NCBI GenBank assembly: GCA_016207625.1
Contig: JACQPF010000409.1
Location: forward strand, 1 to 5,651
DNA from: Elusimicrobiota bacterium
GTDB lineage: Bacteria > Elusimicrobiota > Elusimicrobia > FEN-1173
Length of the DNA: 5,651 bases
Reading direction: 5' to 3'
Each line of letters begins with the position of its first letter. The stretch's first letter is position 1. The notes beneath the pieces are model-generated. The model was given only the letters and a program-made list of their open reading frames with translations, ran no database searches and had not been told where the DNA came from. Positions 1 to 5,651 of the stretch are shown piece after piece. The position numbers and the translations under genes are program-made.

Positions 1-196
1 ACTCGGCCTGCCGGAGACGGCGGTTCATGAGGTCCAACGACGCGCGGGCGTCCCGCTGAATCTCCGAACGGGCCATGCTGAGGCGGAAAAACCGGTAGGT
101 GCTCATGAGGACTTTCGGCGCGATCCCGAAGACGATCCCCATGATGGCCACGACCACCATCAATTCTGCCAAAGTGAACCCGGAGGAGTTTCGCAT
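1..196 (-). CDS. PilW/GspJ-like minor prepilin, N-terminal part (cut by left window edge)
   Basis: Only the first 65 codons are inside the window. The frame is open from an ATG at 196-194 to the edge. The translation starts MRNSSG followed by FTLAELMVVVAIMG. This is a class III (type IV prepilin) signal: a short polar leader, a Gly at -1 for the prepilin peptidase (PilD type), a Phe at +1 to be N-methylated, and the Glu at +5 needed for subunit assembly. A hydrophobic helix follows to about residue 31. The stretch ARASLDLMNRRLRQAE at about 50-65 resembles the region after the helix in PilW and GspJ, which supports assignment to that minor pilin group. The start lies 5 nt after the stop of the preceding large prepilin, with a GGTGA ribosome-site-like sequence overlapping that stop. 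An in-frame GTG at 205-203 would overlap the stop and is the alternative start. The prepilin call is firm; the PilW/GspJ assignment is inferred from a short fragment. Confidence 0.88.
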   Translation of the reverse strand, partial: MRNSSGFTLAELMVVVAIMGIVFGIAPKVLMSTYRFFRLSMARSEIQRDARASLDLMNRRLRQAE

Positions 197-201
197 GTCT
201 T

Positions 202-2718
202 TCACCAGCTCATGTCTTGGCCCGTCAGGGTTCCGCCGGCCGTCACCACCACGCCCGTCAGGCTCCTGACGGTCGTGGTCGGCGTGTCGCCGTTGAACGT
301 GGTGTACCACCCCTTGACGTTGTAGGTGCCGGCGCGCACGTCGAGGCTGTAGACGCCGTCCCCGCCGCTGGAGGCCGAATAATACACTTTCCCCCCCGAC
401 CGGATGGCGGCGGTCACGTCAAGCGGCGGGTCCTCGACGGTGCCGGTGCTCGCGATGACGAGGACGCCGGTGGTGATGGAATTGCCGCCCGAAGTCACAG
501 TGCCCGTAATAGTGCCTTGCGCCGGGCCGACGGTGAACGTGGAGGACCACACCGTGGTCCCCCCTCCCAAAACGCTGACGGACGTGTACGCGGGAGTGAC
601 GACTTCTCCGAATTCTCCCATGGGAGTGACCGTGTAGGAACCCGTCGAAGCGCCGGTGATGAAATAGCCGTCGAATTGACTGAGCACATTGGCCGTTTCC
701 AGCGTTGTGGCCTCGTCCACGATGCTCACGGGGATGTCCGGGAGGGCGTTGACGCCGTCCGACGTGACCTTGCCCTGGATCTTCCCTCCGCCTGAAAGCG
801 TGAAATCCACGCCCGTGACGATCTGCCCCTCGAGCACGTTCACCGTCGTTTGGGCTTCCGTGAATTGAGACCCGACGGGCGGGCCCGCGTTTGCCACGAT
901 CACCTTATACCCCGGCGACAAGGACAGCCGGTATCGCCCGAGGCTGTCCGTCGTCCCCCCGTAATTGATGGGGATGTTCGGGAGGACGGTCCCCAATCCG
1001 TTTCTGACGGTCCCGCTGACAAAACCGTTCGTTCCTGTGGTCAGAAAACGGAGCGTCTTGCTTTGCGTGCTCCCCCCTGTGACCGTGATGGACTCGTCCA
1101 CGAGAAGCGTGCTCGAAGAAGCCGTGAGAGTCCATGTCCCGGTGGCGATGGAGGTCAAGGAGAAAGCCGCCCGGGGCGGGCTGCCCGTGTTGGCGGCTTG
1201 GACCATGCTGGACATCCCGTCGTCCGCGAACACGAATGCGCCGTCGGAGGGAACGCCGGCGACCACGGGTTGCGTGGAAGACGTCGTGTTCCTCGGGAAT
1301 TCCGTGGAGCCGATCGAACCTAAATTGTCCCAGTCGACATTGTTGTTCCCAGAATCGTAGGCCGGTCCGCTGTTGACGTTCACGGCCGATAGAGTGCTGG
1401 AATGACGGTAATATTGTTCCCCCAATTGAAGTCCAAAACCTTCATCCAATCCTTCCGTCTCGGAAAACGGCGCCGATTGACTGCCGTTGTTTCGGTCCCA
1501 TCCGAACTGGTCAAGGATGGCGCCGTCGGAGATGCGGTAGAGCTCCAGGGCGCCTCCGCCTTCCGCCCCTTGACCATCGACGGGGATAATGTTGGGGTCC
1601 GTCGGGTTGGAGTAGCCGGACGGGGCGGAAAAAGAGAAATATGGGAAATCCAAAACCGAGTTCGTTCCGGCCCAGGTCGCGTCCGCCGTAATGTTCGTGC
1701 CGGCGAGCACGAGCGTCCCTGTATTTGCGAAGAGGTAAAAGCCGCCCGAGACAACGCTGTTGGTTGAATATGTGATGGATATTGTTTTCTTGCCGGAATC
1801 CGTCGGCCTTTGGAATTTTAGACCGATATCGCCATCGACGGTCCAGGTCCACGTCGTCGGGTTGAATATCTCGACGTATTCTTGCGAAAAGCCTCCGGCG
1901 GTCGTGAACGTGCTGCCAACCACGCGGCTGAGGACCAAGTGGTCGTTTTTCCAAATCGTTCCGGTCACCGTGCCGCTGCTTCTCCTCGTCAGGTTGAAGA
2001 CGGGCACCGTGTAGGGCGAGTTGGACGTCGTGATGTTGAGGTTGGGCTGGGTGGAAGAGAAATATCCCGTCTTGGAGGCCCGAAGCGTGTAGGTGCCGGG
2101 AGCCAAGCTGAAGCTGTAATCCCCGGAGCTGTCCGTGCCGTCGCACCAGGAGGGGTTTTCCGTCACTTCCACGACCGCGTCGGCCATGACCACGTTCATC
2201 GTGTCCTTCACGATTCCGGAAAATATCACGTTGGCCGCGCCCCGGCTGGGGTTTTCCCTCAAATTGTGAAGGGTCATGGCCTTCCAATCGCTCCCCTCGC
2301 GCCAAACGACGGAGACTTTCAAGCGCTTTAATCCCGTATCTGGAGAACTCCATGACACTTCTTGCAATTGATTCGACAACGCGTTTTTTCGCACTTTGTC
2401 CACGACCGCGTAGCGCGTGAAAGGAATCCCGCCCACGGTCAGGTTCTCGGCCGGGTAATTGTAGGGGTCAGAAAGAACGTCCGGGTCCGGCTCCGTGATG
2501 GTGACGGGGGCCGTGGAGACGCGCAAGCGGTAATAGGATTTGTCCTTCATGAACTCGATTTTTTCCTGCGCGAGGTTGGAAGCCAGGGATTTCGTTTTCG
2601 TGACGTAGATCGCCTTCGCCAATCCCTTGAAGGCGGCGACCGAGGCCAAAAAACCCACCGACAAGAGGGCGAGGGTGATGAGCAGCTCAACCTGACTGAA
2701 ACCCCTTTGATTTTTCAT
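202..2718 (-). CDS. Modular PilV-like minor prepilin with a long beta-domain extension, including a probable lamin-tail-like domain
   Basis: This 838-residue protein starts MKNQRG, then FSQVELLITLALLSVGF: a prepilin leader cut after Gly6, with Phe at +1 and Glu at +5, and a hydrophobic helix to about residue 30. Residues 30-157 look like the rest of a PilV-type pilin: the amphipathic helix ends near LAQEKIEFMKD, and KRLKVSVVWREG with MTLHNL (131-153) matches the terminal beta strands of that family. Typical PilV proteins end about here; this one adds some 680 residues. About 164-245 is a carboxypeptidase-regulatory-like fold (DSSGDYSFSLAPGTYTLRAS). About 249-483 is probably a lamin-tail-like domain (QEYVEIFNPTTW, then GGALELY and DQFGWDRNN). 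A linker follows, then three further carboxypeptidase-regulatory-like units at about 565-645, 646-732 and 735-838. The protein is rich in Thr, Ser and Gly and has a single Cys (192), as expected for a surface protein. The ATG at 2718 is chosen because the leader is then correctly short and GGTGG lies 7 nt upstream; an in-frame TTG at 2763 would add 15 residues. A role in adhesion or surface display at a pilus tip is inferred. Confidence 0.9.
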   Translation of the reverse strand: MKNQRGFSQVELLITLALLSVGFLASVAAFKGLAKAIYVTKTKSLASNLAQEKIEFMKDKSYYRLRVSTAPVTITEPDPDVLSDPYNYPAENLTVGGIPFTRYAVVDKVRKNALSNQLQEVSWSSPDTGLKRLKVSVVWREGSDWKAMTLHNLRENPSRGAANVIFSGIVKDTMNVVMADAVVEVTENPSWCDGTDSSGDYSFSLAPGTYTLRASKTGYFSSTQPNLNITTSNSPYTVPVFNLTRRSSGTVTGTIWKNDHLVLSRVVGSTFTTAGGFSQEYVEIFNPTTWTWTVDGDIGLKFQRPTDSGKKTISITYSTNSVVSGGFYLFANTGTLVLAGTNITADATWAGTNSVLDFPYFSFSAPSGYSNPTDPNIIPVDGQGAEGGGALELYRISDGAILDQFGWDRNNGSQSAPFSETEGLDEGFGLQLGEQYYRHSSTLSAVNVNSGPAYDSGNNNVDWDNLGSIGSTEFPRNTTSSTQPVVAGVPSDGAFVFADDGMSSMVQAANTGSPPRAAFSLTSIATGTWTLTASSSTLLVDESITVTGGSTQSKTLRFLTTGTNGFVSGTVRNGLGTVLPNIPINYGGTTDSLGRYRLSLSPGYKVIVANAGPPVGSQFTEAQTTVNVLEGQIVTGVDFTLSGGGKIQGKVTSDGVNALPDIPVSIVDEATTLETANVLSQFDGYFITGASTGSYTVTPMGEFGEVVTPAYTSVSVLGGGTTVWSSTFTVGPAQGTITGTVTSGGNSITTGVLVIASTGTVEDPPLDVTAAIRSGGKVYYSASSGGDGVYSLDVRAGTYNVKGWYTTFNGDTPTTTVRSLTGVVVTAGGTLTGQDMSW

Positions 2719-2725
2719 GTGTCCG

Positions 2726-2730
2726 CCACC
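2726..2730 (-). promoter_or_regulatory. Ribosome binding site of the large prepilin
   Basis: On the minus strand GGTGG ends 7 nt before the ATG at 2718-2716. It is an imperfect Shine-Dalgarno match at good spacing, and it favours this ATG over the in-frame TTG at 2763-2761, which would put 15 extra residues in front of the prepilin leader. Confidence 0.5.
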
Positions 2731-2775
2731 AGTAAGGCTATCCCCTTCCCCCCGGCATTTCAAGTGTGACTTCTG

Positions 2776-3939
2776 TCACCGCGAGCCTCCTCCGAATTCC
2801 TTCGGACGGCCGGGGCGGAGACCGAAATGATATCGAATGGCCTCCACCGTTCTTTCCGCGGCGCGGCCGTCTCCGTAGGGGTTGACGGCGTTGGCCATGC
2901 GCCGGAAGGCTTCGCCTTTTTGAAGGAGGCGCAGGATCCATTTCTCCACTTCACGGGAGTCGGTGCCGACCACCCGGGCCGTTCCGGCCCGCACGGCTTC
3001 CGGCCGCTCCGTGACGCGCCGCAACACCAAGACCGGTTTGCCCAGTGAGGGAGCCTCCTCTTGAAGGCCCCCGGAATCCGTGACCACGAAGAGGGCCTTT
3101 TGAAGCAAAAACAGGAGGTCCGCATAGTCCAAAGGCGGCAGGAGCTGGATGTTCGCTTGCCCCGACAAAAGGGCACGCGCCGGCTTCAAGACGTTGGGGT
3201 TGGGATGGACGGGATAGACGAAATGCACGCCCGGGCGCGCTTGGGCCGCGCGGCGCAGAGCCCGGTAAATTTCCTCGAGAGGGCGGCCGAAATTTTCCCT
3301 CCGGTGCGCGGTGACGAGGACGAAGGGGTCTTCCGCCAAAGCCCGAAGGGCCCGCGCGGGGAGAGGGAAGGCACCGGCTTTCAAACGTTTCACCCCGATT
3401 CGCAGGGCATCGATGCCGGTGTTCCCCGTAACGAAAATGCCCTTGGGCGGGATGTTCTCTTTCAACAGGTTCCGCCGCGCGGATGCGGTGGGGGCGAAAT
3501 GAAGGGCGCAGGCCGCGTCCGCCAGGCGCCGGTTGATTTCTTCCGGAAAAGGGTTGCGCGGATCGAAAGAGCGCAGGCCCGCCTCCACGTGGCCGACGGG
3601 AATCTTTTGATAGAAAGCGGCGAGGGCGGCGAAGAGGGTGGTGGTGGTGTCGCCGTGGACCAAGACGAGGTCCGGCTTCCGCGTTTTAAAAACAGCCTCG
3701 AGCTTTTCCAGGGCCGCCACGGAGACGTCCGTCAAGGTCTGCCCGTCGCGCATGATGTTTAAATCCGCGTGGGAGCGAATGCGGAAAAGGGCCAAGACCT
3801 GGTCCAGCATGCCGCGATGCTGGGCCGTCACAACCACGTGCGCGCGGAACTCGCGGGGATGCTCTCGAAGTTTCAGAACCACGGGAGCCATCTTGATGGC
3901 CTCCGGCCTCGTGCCGAAGACGCAGCAAACCGTTTTCAT
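2776..3939 (-). CDS. wecB: UDP-N-acetylglucosamine 2-epimerase (non-hydrolysing)
   Basis: This 387-residue cytoplasmic enzyme of the WecB/MnaA family has a GT-B fold. It interconverts UDP-GlcNAc and UDP-ManNAc, the donor for ManNAc-containing surface polysaccharides. The length is full for the family and the motifs appear in order: GTRPEAIKMAPV (9-20), TAQHRGMLDQVL (38-49), VHGDTTTTLFAA (94-105), GHVEAGLRS (116-124), PFPEEINRRL (130-139), VTAHRRENFG (209-218), YPVHPNPNV (242-250), TDSGGLQEEAPSLGKPVLV (287-305) and NPYGDGRAAER (353-363). Asp97, Glu119, Glu133 or Glu134, and His212 sit where the family's catalytic residues are known to be, so it should be active. The ATG overlaps the stop of the upstream transferase in an ATGA, which suggests translational coupling. 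No hydrolysing-epimerase (NeuC-type) features were seen. No UDP-ManNAc dehydrogenase (wecC) is present in the window, so the final sugar is unknown. Confidence 0.96.
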   Translation of the reverse strand: MKTVCCVFGTRPEAIKMAPVVLKLREHPREFRAHVVVTAQHRGMLDQVLALFRIRSHADLNIMRDGQTLTDVSVAALEKLEAVFKTRKPDLVLVHGDTTTTLFAALAAFYQKIPVGHVEAGLRSFDPRNPFPEEINRRLADAACALHFAPTASARRNLLKENIPPKGIFVTGNTGIDALRIGVKRLKAGAFPLPARALRALAEDPFVLVTAHRRENFGRPLEEIYRALRRAAQARPGVHFVYPVHPNPNVLKPARALLSGQANIQLLPPLDYADLLFLLQKALFVVTDSGGLQEEAPSLGKPVLVLRRVTERPEAVRAGTARVVGTDSREVEKWILRLLQKGEAFRRMANAVNPYGDGRAAERTVEAIRYHFGLRPGRPKEFGGGSR

Positions 3940-4967
3940 ATCCGCCCTTTATAAATCGTCAAAAGGATCGTAAACAAAGAAAGCACCAGCGTGATGCAGT
4001 ACACCAAGAGCACGATCTCCCTCTGCGACCAGCCCTGCGCCAAAAGCCTGTGATGGAAGTGTCCGCGGTCGGCCTGCATGAGCCCCTGGCCGGCGCGGAA
4101 CCGGCGGAAGAGCGCAAAGGCCACGTCCAAAACAGGCAGGGCCACGACCAATACGGGAATGATCAGGGCGATCACCGCGCTCGTTTTCAACGTGCCGATG
4201 ATGCTGATGGCGCCCAGCATGAACCCCATGAACAGCGCGCCGCTGTCCCCCATGAAGACCCGCGCGGGGTGGAAATTGTAAAGCAAGAACCCGGCCGCCG
4301 CCCCGCACACCGCCGCCGAAAGGACCGCCGCCAGCTTCAATTGCTTGGAATAGAGGATGACCCTCGTCTCCCCTTGCAGGGCGCAGACCACAAGGAAGGT
4401 CCCGGCGGCGATGGCGACGATCCCCGCCGCCAGCCCGTCCAGACCGTCCACCAAATTGACGGCGTTCATGAAGCCCAGGATCCAAAGCAGCGTGACGATT
4501 TGCGAGAGGAAGATGGGGAACTGGACGAACCCGAGGCCGGGCAGGGCCACGCCGGCCATGCGCACGCCGTACACCATGGCCACATAGGCGGCGATGATTT
4601 GGATGAGCAGTTTAGGGAAAGGGGAAAGCGGGCGGCGGTCGTCCCACATGCCGAGGAAAAGGCAGACGAGGGCTCCCGCCCAAATCCCGGCGAATTGCTG
4701 TTTCAGGCTCAAAAGCCCCACAATCTCGCCGTTCTCCAAGACCTTATGCCGGAAAGAGAGGAGCTGGCCGAAACGGGGCTCCAGCCACAGAAGGACGAAC
4801 ATGGCGGCCAGGGCGGACGCGAAGACGCCGAATCCCCCCCACCTCGGCATGGGCTTGGAATGGATTTTACGGGGGTCCGGCTGGTCCATCGCGCCGAACC
4901 GTTCGGAGAGCCATATGCTCACCGGAGTGAAGAACGCCGCCCCGGCCAGCGCGGCGCAGAAGGACAT
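3936..4967 (-). CDS. wecA: Polyprenyl-phosphate sugar-1-phosphate transferase, WecA/TagO type
   Basis: This is a multi-pass inner-membrane enzyme of the MraY/WecA superfamily, 343 residues from this ATG. Members transfer GlcNAc-1-phosphate (or a related sugar) from a UDP-sugar to undecaprenyl phosphate, starting O-antigen, common-antigen or teichoic-acid-like chains. Family motifs in order: MDQPDPRKIHSKPMPRWGG (27-45), GMWDDRR with the Asp pair (106-112), NAVNLVDGLDGLAAG (168-182), FMGDSGALFMG (238-248) and ADRGHFHHRL (299-308). The RGHxHHRL motif separates WecA/TagO from the peptidoglycan enzyme MraY. Many hydrophobic segments run between these motifs and one closes the protein. The start is uncertain. 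This ATG lies 14 nt after the glyA stop but has no clear ribosome site. An in-frame GTG at 5024-5022 would add 19 residues, overlap glyA by 43 nt and has AGGTG about 8 nt upstream. The stop overlaps the wecB start. The next gene makes UDP-ManNAc, which fits one glycan pathway. The symbol marks the family; tagO would serve equally, and the sugar is not proven. Confidence 0.92.
   Translation of the reverse strand: MSFCAALAGAAFFTPVSIWLSERFGAMDQPDPRKIHSKPMPRWGGFGVFASALAAMFVLLWLEPRFGQLLSFRHKVLENGEIVGLLSLKQQFAGIWAGALVCLFLGMWDDRRPLSPFPKLLIQIIAAYVAMVYGVRMAGVALPGLGFVQFPIFLSQIVTLLWILGFMNAVNLVDGLDGLAAGIVAIAAGTFLVVCALQGETRVILYSKQLKLAAVLSAAVCGAAAGFLLYNFHPARVFMGDSGALFMGFMLGAISIIGTLKTSAVIALIIPVLVVALPVLDVAFALFRRFRAGQGLMQADRGHFHHRLLAQGWSQREIVLLVYCITLVLSLFTILLTIYKGRI
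3945..3950 (-). promoter_or_regulatory. Ribosome binding site of wecB
   Basis: AAAGGG on the minus strand ends 5 nt before the wecB ATG at 3939-3937. It lies inside the last codons of the upstream transferase gene. Together with the ATGA stop/start overlap, it supports this start and coupled translation of the two genes. Confidence 0.55.
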
Positions 4968-4981
4968 GAGATAGATTTTAA

Positions 4982-5651
4982 TTATTTTCTCAACCTCTTC
5001 GCGTACAGCGGAAACTTCCGGCACAGGCCGTTCACCTGGCTCTTGACGTGGCGCAGCCGCTTGGGATCGGCGCGGTGCTCGATGGCCTCGGTGATCCAGC
5101 CGGCGATCCGTTCCATCTCTTTTTCTTTCATGCCGCGGGTGGTGACGGCGGGAGTCCCAAGACGGACGCCGGAGGTGATGAACGGTTTCTCCGGATCGAA
5201 CGGGATCGTGTTCTTGTTCACGGTGATGCCCGCCGCGCCCAGGAGGCCTTCGGCCTCTTTTCCCGTCACGCCCTTCGAACGAAGGTCGATGGAAAACATG
5301 TGGCAGTCGGTGCCGCCCGAGACGATGCGGAACCCGCGCTCCTCGAGGGCCTTGGCCAGCGCCCGGGCGTTGTTCAGGATTTGCTGCTGATATTTCTTGA
5401 ACGCGGGGCGAAGCGCCTCGCCGAAAGCGACCGCCTTGGCGGCGATCACGTGCATCAACGGGCCGCCCTGGATGCCGGGGAACGTGAGCCGGTCCAGGTC
5501 CTTGGCGTATTTCTCCTTGCAGAGGACCATCCCCCCCCGGGGGCCGCGCAGGGTCTTGTGGGTGGTCGTGGTGACGAAGTCCGCGACGGAGACGGGCGAG
5601 GGGTAGAGCCCCGCCGCGATCAGGCCCGCGTAGTGGGCGATGTCGCAGAAG
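4982..5651 (-). CDS. glyA: Serine hydroxymethyltransferase, C-terminal part (cut by right window edge)
   Basis: This is the last 222 codons of a PLP enzyme that converts serine and tetrahydrofolate to glycine and 5,10-methylene-tetrahydrofolate in the cytosol. The fragment opens with FCDIAHYAGLIAAGLYPSPV, which holds the Asp and His that contact the PLP ring. TTTTHKTLRGPRGG follows, whose Lys (fragment residue 32, codon 5557-5555) forms the Schiff base with PLP. Further on come FPGIQGGPLMH, the NKNTIPFD segment and TSGVRLGTPAVTTRG, whose Arg (fragment residue 163) binds the substrate carboxylate. From the Lys to the end there are 190 residues, about as in Escherichia coli GlyA, so the C-terminus is complete. 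Roughly the first 195-200 residues lie outside the window. A run of eight C on the plus strand (5531-5538) falls inside the PRGG codons, but the frame stays intact. The stop is TAA, and the wecA-type gene follows at once on the same strand. Confidence 0.97.
   Translation of the reverse strand, partial: FCDIAHYAGLIAAGLYPSPVSVADFVTTTTHKTLRGPRGGMVLCKEKYAKDLDRLTFPGIQGGPLMHVIAAKAVAFGEALRPAFKKYQQQILNNARALAKALEERGFRIVSGGTDCHMFSIDLRSKGVTGKEAEGLLGAAGITVNKNTIPFDPEKPFITSGVRLGTPAVTTRGMKEKEMERIAGWITEAIEHRADPKRLRHVKSQVNGLCRKFPLYAKRLRK

Noticed and set aside
1511..2353. Minus-strand open frame of 280 codons overlapping the large prepilin in another frame
   Set aside because: Its translation is rich in Arg, Gly, His and Gln with no domain pattern, while the overlapping prepilin frame shows clear beta-domain motifs throughout.
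2735..2763. Possible promoter in the spacer before the prepilin: TTGAAA, 17 nt, TAGCCT (minus strand)
   Set aside because: The -35 box matches well, but the -10 box matches only three of six consensus positions and the intervening DNA is G-rich. Transcription would start within or just next to the ribosome site.
2766..2779. Inverted repeat GTGAC-TTCT-GTCAC at the wecB stop
   Set aside because: The stem is only 5 bp with a 4-nt loop and no T-tract follows on the minus strand. It is too weak for a terminator, and such short palindromes are expected by chance.
3061..3762. Plus-strand open frame of 233 codons opposite wecB
   Set aside because: It is a shadow of the wecB reading frame on GC-rich DNA, with no motif and no independent ribosome site worth noting.
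4050..5390. Long plus-strand open frame (446 codons) opposite wecA and glyA
   Set aside because: It runs antisense to two genes with full family motifs. Its translation is low-complexity, rich in Arg, Glu, Gly and Pro, as expected from a GC-rich complementary strand, and it shows no recognisable domain.
5531..5545. Homopolymer C run followed by G run inside glyA, a possible frameshift or slippage site
   Set aside because: The reading frame is intact and encodes the expected PRGG of the active-site motif, so there is no sign of an error or of programmed slippage.

Overview
All five genes lie on the minus strand, so the window reads from its right end to its left end. The order is glyA (3' part only), then a wecA/tagO-type glycan-lipid initiating transferase, then wecB (UDP-GlcNAc 2-epimerase), then a very large PilV-like prepilin, then the start of a second, PilW/GspJ-like prepilin cut off by the left edge. 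The junctions are tight: a 14-nt gap or an overlap at glyA/wecA, an ATGA overlap at wecA/wecB, 57 nt at wecB/prepilin, and 5 nt or an overlap between the two prepilins. This looks like one transcription unit or two closely abutting ones. No RNA gene, mobile element, CRISPR array or convincing terminator was seen, and no gene-free stretch reaches 300 nt.

The right half (about 2776-5651) is conserved metabolism. GlyA makes glycine and methylene-tetrahydrofolate. The WecA/TagO-like membrane enzyme would load a sugar-1-phosphate onto undecaprenyl phosphate, and WecB would convert UDP-GlcNAc to UDP-ManNAc. Together the last two point to a cell-surface polysaccharide. All three keep their family motifs and look functional.

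The left half (about 1-2718) is the unusual part. The 838-residue protein begins with what looks like a complete PilV-like minor pilin (about 157 residues, class III signal peptide, Glu at +5). It then continues for about 680 residues as a chain of extracellular beta domains: one carboxypeptidase-regulatory-like domain, a probable lamin-tail-like domain, a linker, and three more carboxypeptidase-regulatory-like domains. The following gene starts with another prepilin signal and PilW/GspJ-like residues. The order PilV-like then PilW-like matches minor-pilin operons of type IV pili and the I-J order of type II secretion pseudopilins. The best reading is a modular minor pilin that displays a long, possibly adhesive stalk on a pilus or pseudopilus.

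The host is a bacterium with GC-rich DNA and a type IV pilus or type II secretion-like machine, so most likely diderm. Large prepilin proteins with such domains are familiar from little-studied phyla such as Elusimicrobiota and Omnitrophota, but this window alone does not fix the lineage.
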